Shown here in pieces: positions 5,487 through 12,420 of a stretch of DNA of 14,030 bases. A model generated the notes under the pieces. It had not been told where the DNA came from and did no database searches. It saw only the letters and a list, made by a program, of their open reading frames with translations. This stretch comes from an uncultured Chloroflexota bacterium (GTDB lineage: Bacteria; Chloroflexota; Dehalococcoidia; UBA3495). Made by a program: the position numbers and the translations under genes. The stretch covers positions 1 through 14,030 of the forward strand of contig CAJXEF010000043.1 in the NCBI GenBank assembly GCA_913052545.1, in the 5' to 3' direction. The number at the start of each line of letters is the position of its first letter. Position 1 is the first letter of the stretch.

Positions 5487-6767
5487 CTAGATATAGTCTG
5501 CGTCCTGATCCATCATCTGTAGTTGATCGGTGGTCTCTCCACCCAGGTGGTCTGACATTTGACTCTTGAATTCTTCTAGTAATTCATCAGTGATGCCACC
5601 CTGAGCTTTGGCTTGAGCTTTGAAAGACTCGAAGGTGTGTTCGTACTCCGTGCCGTGAGGCATGGCGGAGAAGAAGTTGGCTTCGAATACTGGCAATTCA
5701 CCAGGTCCGAAATAGCCTTTGCCTTCCAAGGTGTAACCTTCCAAGTCATGGGTACCCTTGCCAAGTACCTGACCGGTTGCTGCATAGTGTTCCATGACAT
5801 TCTGCAGACCGTATTTCTGGATTGGGCAAACTTTCATGCAGATACCGCAACCGAGATATCGGGCCATTACTGGTCGGCAGCGTTTGAAGTATAACTTGTT
5901 CTTTTCTACGCCTCTCCACCAGATCTTGTCTCGCATAAGAGCGCGGCCTGGGCAGCGGTTTACGCAGACTTGACATACCTGACAGAAAGCATGGATTCCG
6001 TAGTCTACTGGTTTGTCATAAGTTACGTTAGCATCGGTGGTTAGACCGACCAAGCGGCACCGTGATCCAACGTGAGGAGTAAGCAGGTAGCCACAGGCTC
6101 CCTGTTGACCGACGCCGGCTGCTACGTGCATGGGCTTGTAAGGAGCTACCGAGTCACCGGAACCCATAACCTGGGCGTGGTACCCGATGGATCGGATAAA
6201 GTTACCCAGCTCCAACGCGGCTGCACCCTCTGTACGGTACGTGCTGGAGTGAACAATCTCTGCGTCAATGCTAGGAATGGTTTGTGTGGGCTCAAAGTCC
6301 TGTTCATATACTAGAGCGACAAAGTGCTCGTAGAGGGTGAACTGGTCTTTTTTGCTGGCATAGGTGTAACGTTGGTCGAAAGCAGTTATCCCGACTTCGA
6401 CGAATCCCAACTCACGGGCTTTGGCTTTGATGGCATCGCTTACATCTTCACCAGTCGGCTCCGTTGCAGGTTCCATATCACCAGTTGCTCTGCAAGCCAT
6501 GATTAGCGGGCGATTCAGCTTTTCGTGTTCTTTCCGAATCTCTCGCATCTCAGCGTGCTGGTCTCGCATTGTGTTAGCCCAGTCACGTGAAGCTCGCTCG
6601 GTGACGTTCATGCTTTCGAGAGGATACTCTCGTGCATACCAGTCAACTTCCCGCTGATTTAGCGGTACGCCAGGGGTAGTTTCCAATTCTTCTGGGATTC
6701 CGATGATAACATCGGCATCCTGGGCACTTTTACCAGGTCGGACGACCTCGTGGCCGATCTTGAGCAT
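5487..6767 (-). CDS. Reductive-dehalogenase-like corrinoid/Fe-S protein, paralog 2 (soluble)
   Basis: 426 residues, collinear with paralog 1 apart from a one-residue insertion near position 150 and a different C-terminal tail; both end in DYI. Cluster ligands are C262, C265, C268, C272-P and C297, C307, C310, C314-P. The Rdh core segments are kept (STYRTEGAAALELGNFIRSIGY, AAGVGQQGACGYLLTPHVG, TTDANVTYDKPVDYG). Differences concentrate at 142-153, 201-213 and 236-241, likely around the corrinoid pocket, so the substrate probably differs. There is no Tat signal and no membrane segment. The frame is open to 6812, but the ATG at 6767 is chosen because GGGAGGG lies six bases upstream, and because MLKIGHEV and the preceding ATTGGGAGG match paralog 1. 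The segment 5824-5990 is identical in DNA sequence to 3584-3750 of paralog 1. A QueG-like epoxyqueuosine reductase is less likely because the Rdh-specific segments are present. Confidence 0.82.
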   Translation of the reverse strand: MLKIGHEVVRPGKSAQDADVIIGIPEELETTPGVPLNQREVDWYAREYPLESMNVTERASRDWANTMRDQHAEMREIRKEHEKLNRPLIMACRATGDMEPATEPTGEDVSDAIKAKARELGFVEVGITAFDQRYTYASKKDQFTLYEHFVALVYEQDFEPTQTIPSIDAEIVHSSTYRTEGAAALELGNFIRSIGYHAQVMGSGDSVAPYKPMHVAAGVGQQGACGYLLTPHVGSRCRLVGLTTDANVTYDKPVDYGIHAFCQVCQVCVNRCPGRALMRDKIWWRGVEKNKLYFKRCRPVMARYLGCGICMKVCPIQKYGLQNVMEHYAATGQVLGKGTHDLEGYTLEGKGYFGPGELPVFEANFFSAMPHGTEYEHTFESFKAQAKAQGGITDELLEEFKSQMSDHLGGETTDQLQMMDQDADYI

Positions 6768-6794
6768 GGCTTTCCCTCCCAATTTCTTTTCGTA

Positions 6795-6811
6795 TGACGG
6801 AGAGACCGTCA
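6795..6811. promoter_or_regulatory. Small dyad in the leader of Rdh-like paralog 2
   Basis: TGACGG-AGAGA-CCGTCA is a perfect 6-bp inverted repeat with a 5-bp centre, just downstream of the predicted start, where a repressor would block transcription. It differs in sequence from the dyad of paralog 1, so the two genes may answer to different factors. Confidence 0.35.
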
Positions 6812-6823
6812 ATAGGTCTGCTT

Positions 6824-6852
6824 ACAATAAACCTCTGTTAGGTAAATGTCAA
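6824..6852 (-). promoter_or_regulatory. Candidate promoter of Rdh-like paralog 2
   Basis: Minus-strand TTGACA (6847-6852), a 17-bp spacer, then TATTGT (6824-6829). The predicted start is near 6817, giving a leader of about 50 nt. The layout matches the candidate promoter of paralog 1. Confidence 0.5.
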
Positions 6853-6904
6853 CGGGTTTTTTATTAGAATTTCAAGATTAATAGACAGTTGTCGTAATTT
6901 CAAT

Positions 6905-8569
6905 TTAGCGTCCGGTCCGTCGAGCAATCATTGCTTCGGCGAGTGGGCTAGTTGTAGAGCTAATGACTATGTTTACTAATGACGGCAGATTCGATTCTAT
7001 AGCGCGTTCTACTGCTGGGGCAATATCCTGCTTTTGTTCGACGTATTCAGAGTGTCCTCCTATGGCTTCCACGACTTTATCGTACCTAACTGACCTTAGA
7101 TCAGTTCCAATTGCTCTGTCGAAATACGCCATTTGAAAAGTTTTATCTATCCCCCACGTGGAATCATTCCCCATGACTACGGTCATTGGTAGGTTGTGTC
7201 TGATACAAGTATCAAACTCCATGGGGTAAAACCCAAAAGCTCCGTCACCCGTAAATACCAGAACTTTACTTTCAGGATGGGCTAATTTAGCAGCCATTCC
7301 GTAAGGGAGGCCTGCTCCTAGGTGACTAAGAGGTCCAAGCCGGATAAATCTGCCCGGTTTATGTGCTTTCATGAATGACCGACCCCATTGAACGTAATCG
7401 CCTCCATCCATGATGATAAATGTGTCCTCGTCTATAATATCTTGGATACTTGTATAAACATCCATGGGATGTAATGGTTCATTGCCAACCGCATTTGCAG
7501 TCAATGAATCAAGCCACCCTTGCCTGTCAGTCTCTAATTGCGACAACCATGGTGCCAAATTGGGGTTAGACTGGCAGTTGGCGGTTAGTTGCTCGGTTAT
7601 AGCACCAAGATCCCCCAGTAGCGGAACTGCTACCCCCCTGTTACGACCAATTTCTGCTTCGGATGGGTCTGCCTGAATTATCTTGGCAGTTGGGCTGAAT
7701 ATTCCGCCGTATCTGTACCGATGATCTAATCTCTTCCCAAGGAGGAGTACCACATCTGCTTCTCTAAAACGTCTTGCTGTAGCATTAAGGGCTCCATCAG
7801 CATATCCGAAACAAAGAGGATGATCATCATCTATCAACCCTCGAGCCTGTTCTACCGTGAATACTGGAGCTCCGATTTTTTCTGCCAGCGCGCTGGCCTG
7901 GTCAGGAGAAACAGAGTATCTAGCGGGGTTTCCTAGTATGATAACTGGTTTTTGTGCTCCGCTAAGAAGATTGGCGGCTTGTCGAATTAGCTCAGGGTCC
8001 CCCTGAGCACGTCCCATATTGCGATACTCGTTCGGTAAATAAGGAGGCAGGTCATCTTCTGATACGATTGCTTCCTGTATATCAATCGGTATGGTTAGAT
8101 GGACAGGACCAGGTCTGCCTGACATGGCTGATCGAAATGCGGTCGCTACGAATTCCGGGATCCGGTTTTTATCGTGTATTAACCAAGAACCTTTTGTTAC
8201 TGGCTCTGCCATACTGATCTGGTCAATTTCCTGAAAAGTCGTCATACCTTTTTCGGGCAATTCTGCACAACCGGCAACAAATATGACGGGGCTTTCGGAA
8301 GTGTAAATAGCCGGTAACGCCGAGATGGCATTTGAATACCCAGGTCCCCCTGTGAACATTGCTACAGTTGGCTCACCGGTTATTCTTGCATATCCATCAG
8401 CCATATGCATTGCGGCACCTTCATGGCGGGTATCGATGAATTCTATTCCTTCATCAGCAGCTGCATCTACCAAAGGTAAAATGGTGTCACCTACGATTGT
8501 AAATACCCGTTTTACCCCTTCTTGTTTCAAACATCTTATGAAAAGATGGCCTCCATTTAGATTGGGCAT
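6905..8569 (-). CDS. Thiamine-diphosphate-dependent lyase/decarboxylase (acetolactate synthase / 2-hydroxyacyl-CoA lyase superfamily)
   Basis: 554 residues, normal length for the family, with three domains: N-terminal Pyr domain (1-170), central domain (190-330) and C-terminal PP domain (365-540). Glu50 in TRHEGAAMHMADGYAR is the residue that activates ThDP. GDGAFGFYPMEFDTCIRHNL starts at 441 and ends the cofactor motif at N468-D469, binding Mg2+ and diphosphate. The GND-S-TWG-x-x-x-x-FQ continuation resembles benzaldehyde lyase and 2-hydroxyacyl-CoA lyase more than anabolic acetolactate synthase, and there is no small-subunit gene nearby, so a catabolic C-C lyase or decarboxylase is more likely than valine synthesis. 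AAGGAG lies five bases before the ATG at 8569. The gene is upstream of Rdh-like paralog 2 on the same strand (137-nt gap), with a separate promoter likely in between. The exact substrate cannot be told from sequence. Confidence 0.85.
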   Translation of the reverse strand: MPNLNGGHLFIRCLKQEGVKRVFTIVGDTILPLVDAAADEGIEFIDTRHEGAAMHMADGYARITGEPTVAMFTGGPGYSNAISALPAIYTSESPVIFVAGCAELPEKGMTTFQEIDQISMAEPVTKGSWLIHDKNRIPEFVATAFRSAMSGRPGPVHLTIPIDIQEAIVSEDDLPPYLPNEYRNMGRAQGDPELIRQAANLLSGAQKPVIILGNPARYSVSPDQASALAEKIGAPVFTVEQARGLIDDDHPLCFGYADGALNATARRFREADVVLLLGKRLDHRYRYGGIFSPTAKIIQADPSEAEIGRNRGVAVPLLGDLGAITEQLTANCQSNPNLAPWLSQLETDRQGWLDSLTANAVGNEPLHPMDVYTSIQDIIDEDTFIIMDGGDYVQWGRSFMKAHKPGRFIRLGPLSHLGAGLPYGMAAKLAHPESKVLVFTGDGAFGFYPMEFDTCIRHNLPMTVVMGNDSTWGIDKTFQMAYFDRAIGTDLRSVRYDKVVEAIGGHSEYVEQKQDIAPAVERAIESNLPSLVNIVISSTTSPLAEAMIARRTGR

Positions 8570-8728
8570 TGTTTCTCCTTACGAATAGAATGATGAGGTT
8601 GATCTAAAATGTCATTTTTTGGTATGAGGATCAAAGCTAAGCTTACTGCCTGTCGGCTGCTTGGGCAATAGATTCAGCAGTAGGCGATTAATACCTAATT
8701 GATCACACCGATCGATAGTTAGTGAGGT

Positions 8729-8734
8729 TATACT
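8729..8734 (+). promoter_or_regulatory. Possible -10 box immediately before rsmI
   Basis: TATACT ends seven bases before the A of the rsmI ATG, so transcription from it would give a leaderless or nearly leaderless message. There is no matching -35 at normal spacing, so this is only a candidate. Confidence 0.25.
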
Positions 8735-8741
8735 AGGACCT

Positions 8742-9572
8742 ATGGGGACACTTTATATAGTTGGCACACCTATCGGGAACCTTCAAGACCTTACCGAACG
8801 ATCACGAGTAGTGCTTGGAGCTGTATCGTTAGTTGCTGCTGAAGATACAAGAGTGACACGGAAATTGTTAAATCATATACAACTCCGGACACCTTTGATT
8901 AGTTATCATGCGCATAATTGGCAGGCCAGGATACCTTCTATATTAGAAACCCTTAATTCTGGAGATGTTGCCCTCGTTTCTGATGCCGGTATGCCGGTGA
9001 TCAGTGATCCCGGCAGTGAACTTGTTTCTCGGGCAAGTTCTGCTGGTCACACTATATCTGTTGTTCCAGGTCCATCGTCAGTCACAACAGCGATGTCTGT
9101 TTCCGGTCTGAGCGGTGATTCTTTTTTATTTTTGGGATTTCTACCTCGTAGGAAAAAAGATCGGATAGAAAAATTGGAGTACTTCAATAATTTTAGAGAT
9201 CCCGTGGTAATTTTTGAGGGGCCGCACAGAGTATTGGTTACATTGAAGGATTTGTTGGTTGTTCTTGGAGATCGAGATATTGCAGTTTGTCGAGAACTTA
9301 CTAAGTGGCATGAAGAAATATTTCATGGATTGATCAGCGAGGCAATCGATCATTTTGATGAACCTAGAGGCGAATTTGTGTTGGTAGTTGCGGGATCTAA
9401 TGAAATTTTGAGCCCAATATCCAATGAATCTCTATTGGACGCCGTTGCTTTAGAATTAGGTAAGTTAAAAAAATCTGGTTACCACGCGAGAGACGCTGTC
9501 GCACAAGTAGCCGGGCAACATAAACTTTCTAAAAAATTGGTCTATCAACTTTGGCTTGATCAGGAAGGTTGA
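8742..9572 (+). CDS. rsmI: 16S rRNA (cytidine1402-2'-O)-methyltransferase RsmI
   Basis: SAM-dependent 2'-O-methylation of C1402 in the decoding centre of 16S rRNA, in the cytosol. 276 residues, normal length. Tetrapyrrole-methylase-fold motifs in order: GTPIGNLQDLTER at 8-20, AAEDTRVTRKLL at 32-43, SDAGMPVISDPGSELV at 80-95, VVPGPSSV at 107-114, FLGFLPRRKKDR at 130-141, FEGPHR at 158-163 (usually ESPHR), RELTKWHEE at 184-192 and RGEFVLVVAG at 209-218. The C-terminal helical region GYHARDAVAQVAGQHKLSKKLVYQL is typical. The start at 8742 opens directly with the conserved MGTLYIVGTPIGN. Only a weak AGGA three bases upstream is present, and a TATACT box at 8729-8734 would place the transcript start almost on the ATG. 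Divergent from the ThDP enzyme. Identity is secure. Confidence 0.96.
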   Translation: MGTLYIVGTPIGNLQDLTERSRVVLGAVSLVAAEDTRVTRKLLNHIQLRTPLISYHAHNWQARIPSILETLNSGDVALVSDAGMPVISDPGSELVSRASSAGHTISVVPGPSSVTTAMSVSGLSGDSFLFLGFLPRRKKDRIEKLEYFNNFRDPVVIFEGPHRVLVTLKDLLVVLGDRDIAVCRELTKWHEEIFHGLISEAIDHFDEPRGEFVLVVAGSNEILSPISNESLLDAVALELGKLKKSGYHARDAVAQVAGQHKLSKKLVYQLWLDQEG

Positions 9573-9765
9573 GTTTCATTTTCAGATACCAGTAGTGGTG
9601 ACGGGGATTCCAGAGAAAATATTCACGCCAGCACAGGACACTAACCTCTTTGAACTCTGCTATCATTTGCTGGCTTTTGATTATAGTTTTGTCTTGATTT
9701 TACATTTCTGTCTGTTTCTCTGATCAAACCGGCATTCCCTATTAAAGGATGGATCCGCTTCTCTT

Positions 9766-11073
9766 ATGTCTTTCGAAGTCAAATCTTTTAAACCTTCAAA
9801 TGTTTTCTACGGGTGGTGGCTGGTTGGTGTTAGTGGTTTAGTGATGACACTGGCAACTGTACCTCTATATCACGCCATGGCGATCTGGGCAGTGGCGCTT
9901 GAAAGCAGCTTTGGTTGGTCTCGGACCCAGATAGGGTTTGCTTTAACCTTTACTCGAATTGAAGGTGGGTTTATGGGACCCTTGGAAGGGTATTTAACCG
10001 ATAAACTGGGTTCTCGCCGGATGATCCTGATCGGACTATTGATACTGAGCGTAGGGTTTCTGATTTTTTGGCAGGTTAATTCACTTTGGACTTTCTATTT
10101 AGCATTCATAGTGATGGCTTTGGGACAGGGATTGGGGAGTTGGCTTCCTTTAATGACGGCTTTGAATAATTGGTTTGTTAGAAATCGATCCAAGGCCATG
10201 GGGTTCTCGAACATGGGTAGTCGGATTGGAGCTCTAATTCTTGTACCTGCTATCGCCTGGTCAATTGATCCAGAACATGATCGCCTTGGGTGGGAATTAA
10301 CGGCTCTTATTTTGGGAATAGTCACGCTGATTCTGGCTATCCCGCTTTCGAAAGCTATCAGAGATAGGCCTCAGGATTACGGTCAGGGAACTGATGGAGA
10401 TCAAGTAACAGAAGGATTATCAGATTCTTTGAATGGGAGTATATCTAGTCATTCAAAGAATCCGACGGCAGTTGTTGATTTAACTGCCAAACAGGCTGTT
10501 ATGACACCGGCTTTCTGGTTAATCTCTTTTGGACACGGATTCACTTCTATGGTCATATTGGCTATCATGGCGCATTTGGGCTTGCTACTTATGGATAAAG
10601 GTTTTGATATCCAGACTACTGGATGGGTAGTAACCGTTTACACAGCTGTGGCTATGGCCTTTCAACTGGTGGGAGGATATCTCGGGGATATAGCGCCCAA
10701 AAACAGAATACTTTTCTTTTTTACTACGTTACAGGCTGTTGGAGTATTGGTTCTCACATATGCGGACAGTCTTAGGACCATTTACCTATTTGCCGTGTTG
10801 TTTGGAGCTGGTTTTGGGGGTAGAAATCCTTTAACTACTTCGATCAGAGGAGAATATTTTGGAAGAGCGTCGTTTGGAAAAATACTTGGTTTATCTACTG
10901 TACCGATGAATGTCCTACTATTGTTTGCTTCACCGTTTGCTGGCTATATAAAAGATGTACAGGGGTCCTATGCAAACGCCTTTTTGATACTTGCTTTATT
11001 GAATTTTATAGGAGGAATTTGTTTTCTGCTGGCCAAACGTCCTAGCCTAATGCAGGATACAGTTAGTCAATGA
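9766..11073 (+). CDS. Major facilitator superfamily transporter (monocarboxylate / oxalate-formate antiporter-like)
   Basis: 435 residues with about 12 hydrophobic segments in two sets of six, so an inner-membrane secondary transporter. It opens with FYGWWLVGVSGLVM at 14-27, the YGWW signature common in MCT/OFA-type carriers. Between helices 2 and 3 is GYLTDKLGSRR (75-85), the MFS D-x-x-G-R-R loop. NNWFVRNRSKAMGF (134-147) is a second subfamily motif. The central loop runs from RPQDYG (201-206) through a polar stretch to ~248. It ends 26 nt before the convergent cyclophilin stop, with no obvious hairpin between. AAAGGA is about 17 bases upstream of the ATG at 9766, a poor ribosome binding site; no better in-frame start retains the YGWW segment. 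Substrate is unknown; a carboxylate is likely from the family. A functional link with the ThDP enzyme at 6905-8569 is possible but unsupported. Confidence 0.86.
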   Translation: MSFEVKSFKPSNVFYGWWLVGVSGLVMTLATVPLYHAMAIWAVALESSFGWSRTQIGFALTFTRIEGGFMGPLEGYLTDKLGSRRMILIGLLILSVGFLIFWQVNSLWTFYLAFIVMALGQGLGSWLPLMTALNNWFVRNRSKAMGFSNMGSRIGALILVPAIAWSIDPEHDRLGWELTALILGIVTLILAIPLSKAIRDRPQDYGQGTDGDQVTEGLSDSLNGSISSHSKNPTAVVDLTAKQAVMTPAFWLISFGHGFTSMVILAIMAHLGLLLMDKGFDIQTTGWVVTVYTAVAMAFQLVGGYLGDIAPKNRILFFFTTLQAVGVLVLTYADSLRTIYLFAVLFGAGFGGRNPLTTSIRGEYFGRASFGKILGLSTVPMNVLLLFASPFAGYIKDVQGSYANAFLILALLNFIGGICFLLAKRPSLMQDTVSQ

Positions 11074-11098
11074 GCGGTCAGCCAGCAGATTTATTTGA

Positions 11099-11632
11099 TC
11101 AGGGATTGATAGGTTCTTCGTGAATGGTGACGTTGTGAATAGGTAATCTCTCAGCTGGCTTGGAGTTTTCCCCACCGGGTATTGTTGGAGAGCCAGCTAT
11201 CTTATCTAATGTTTCTTCCCCTTCCGTTAATTTCCCGAATACCGTGTAATTGGGTGGCATCCGGTCGTTATCACCATGCATTATAAAAAATTGGCTACCG
11301 TTGGTATTGGGTCCTGAATTAGCCATTGCTAGGGTTCCCTTGGTATAGGGTCGTGTGACTTCTTCGTCTTGGAAACGATAACCAGGTCCACCCCTTCCAT
11401 TTCCATCAGGGCATCCACCTTGGATCATGAATCCAGAAATTATTCTATGAAAGCATCCATCTTCGTAAAATCCCTCTCGAGCGAGGAAGACGAAGTTGTT
11501 AACGGTTATTGGTACTTCCGCGGTGAATAATTCTGCGGTCATAGGCCCTTGGTCGGTCTCTATTGTTGCCGAATATTTCATTGTGGGGTCTAGGATTAAA
11601 CTGGGTGCATTCTCATATTGCTTTGGTGGCAT
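11099..11632 (-). CDS. Cyclophilin-type peptidyl-prolyl cis-trans isomerase
   Basis: Speeds cis-trans isomerisation of X-Pro bonds during protein folding; no signal peptide, so cytosolic. 177 residues, a single compact cyclophilin domain: TVNNFVFLAREGFYEDGCFHR at 43-63 with Arg63 as the catalytic arginine, FMIQGGCPDGNGRGGPGYRF at 68-87, MANSGPNTNGSQFFI at 103-117 (the QFF of the active site) and YTVFGKL at 129-135. Tyr or Pro-Asn stands where human CypA has Trp121, as is common in bacterial forms. The N-terminal MPPKQYENAPSLILDP extension is the type seen in Chloroflexota and supports the start at 11632, which has AGGAG five bases upstream. It follows the hairpin after the gene at 11764-12201 on the same strand. 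Confidence 0.95.
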   Translation of the reverse strand: MPPKQYENAPSLILDPTMKYSATIETDQGPMTAELFTAEVPITVNNFVFLAREGFYEDGCFHRIISGFMIQGGCPDGNGRGGPGYRFQDEEVTRPYTKGTLAMANSGPNTNGSQFFIMHGDNDRMPPNYTVFGKLTEGEETLDKIAGSPTIPGGENSKPAERLPIHNVTIHEEPINP

Positions 11633-11681
11633 CTCGTCTCCTAATATTTGACAGTGTTCAGTTCAGGTCGCACTAAATAGG

Positions 11682-11713
11682 TGAAGGGCCTCGTAGTTGC
11701 TCGAGGCCCTTCA
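11682..11713 (-). terminator. Hairpin terminator after the 145-aa protein gene
   Basis: TGAAGGGCCTCG (11682-11693) pairs perfectly with CGAGGCCCTTCA (11702-11713) around an 8-nt loop. It lies 51 nt after the stop at 11764 and upstream of the cyclophilin gene. The minus-strand tail CCTATTTAG is only weakly U-rich, so termination may be incomplete. Confidence 0.68.
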
Positions 11714-11763
11714 AATTACCCTACCGTTAAGATTGATGATACAAATTAACTTTCCTAATCTAT

Positions 11764-12201
11764 TTAATTCCGATCATGTGTTTTCGTCTCTGCCCAAGCG
11801 ACGATCTTCGGTATCACGGCGTTGACATCTCGTTGGTCAAGGTTACGTGCGATGTCATCGGCTTGGCACTTAAGTAACATTATAGGTAGTCTATTCTGGA
11901 TTTTGTCCAAAGCCCAGGTTAGTGGGTCTCCTTCCGCAGTATAGTCTAGTTCTAGACGGATATTCTGTTTAATGTTTGCATTGCGGTAGTGATAATGGGG
12001 CGAGATTCTGAAGCAATCTAGTCTTAACAGTTCTTTGTCGTTGCCTTGCATCTCATTACCGTATACGTGGATGCAAATCCCTTCGTCTACTCCGCCTACG
12101 TTAGTCCTGTATTCTAATCCAAACGTTACTGCCCCGGCATCAATTAACTCTTCAGTGCCTGCTGTTTCTCCCCCCATTTGGGCGTGCATTTGTTGAGTCA
12201 T
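11764..12201 (-). CDS. Uncharacterised 145-residue soluble protein
   Basis: I do not recognise the family. The frame is clearly coding: GAGGAGG ribosome binding site eight bases before the ATG at 12201, a perfect TATAAT box upstream (12252-12257), and a hairpin terminator. Residues 1-18 are a polar, Met/Gln/Gly-rich start. Residues 22-90 alternate hydrophobic and polar residues as expected of a beta sheet (VTFGLEYRTNVGGVDEGICIHVYG; RLDCFRISPHYHYRN). The His/Tyr cluster S-P-H-Y-H-Y at 67-72 and Cys63 could be a metal or ligand site. Residues 93-145 look helical (PLTWALDKIQNRLPIML; VIPKIVAWAETKTHDRN). No signal peptide or membrane segment. It is divergent from the branched-chain dehydrogenase and upstream of the cyclophilin; neither neighbour explains it. 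Confidence 0.8.
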   Translation of the reverse strand: MTQQMHAQMGGETAGTEELIDAGAVTFGLEYRTNVGGVDEGICIHVYGNEMQGNDKELLRLDCFRISPHYHYRNANIKQNIRLELDYTAEGDPLTWALDKIQNRLPIMLLKCQADDIARNLDQRDVNAVIPKIVAWAETKTHDRN

Positions 12202-12251
12202 TTCTGTACCTCCTCAAATTAAAATCAACTGGCTCCGGATTATGCTCCGCC

Positions 12252-12257
12252 ATTATA
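12252..12257 (-). promoter_or_regulatory. -10 box for the 145-aa protein gene
   Basis: A perfect minus-strand TATAAT followed by GGCGG, about 44 nt upstream of the ATG after allowing for the start site. A weak TTTGCT lies 16 bp upstream as a -35. The same TATAATGGCGG 11-mer occurs before coaX. Confidence 0.5.
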
Positions 12258-12379
12258 CTCTTTTTTGCAGATCAGCAAATATTTACTGGTTTGATAGGAA
12301 GGTATTTCAATTGGATGGTATGTCATCTTCTTGCATGGATACGAGGTTTTGGATGGTTGTTACTATTTCTACTAGCGAA

Positions 12380-12406
12380 TAAATCACATATAGTTAAATC
12401 ACATAT
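12380..12406 (+). repeat. Two 12-bp direct repeats in the leader of the dehydrogenase gene
   Basis: TAAATCACATAT occurs at 12380-12391 and again at 12395-12406, a 15-bp period. The pair spans a possible -10 (TATAGT, 12389-12394) and ends one base before the GGGAGG ribosome binding site starts. The spacing is about one and a half helical turns. It could be a tandem regulator site or a duplicated promoter element. Confidence 0.6.
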
Positions 12407-12420
12407 GGGAGGTATTCAAA

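Noticed and set aside
3518..5976. Two nearly identical minus-strand open frames inside both Rdh-like genes (3518-3736, 5746-5976)
   Set aside because: They are alternative-frame shadows; their similarity is caused by the shared 167-nt tract.
6768..6812. 15-residue N-terminal extension of Rdh-like paralog 2
   Set aside because: Paralog 1 lacks it, and GGGAGGG precedes the ATG at 6767 at good spacing.
9573..9765. Possible small gene or RNA between rsmI and the transporter
   Set aside because: No open frame with a ribosome binding site, no tRNA-like fold and no clear hairpin could be found.
12380..12406. Direct repeats as the start of a CRISPR or iteron array
   Set aside because: Only two copies, no spacers, and no cas or replication gene nearby.
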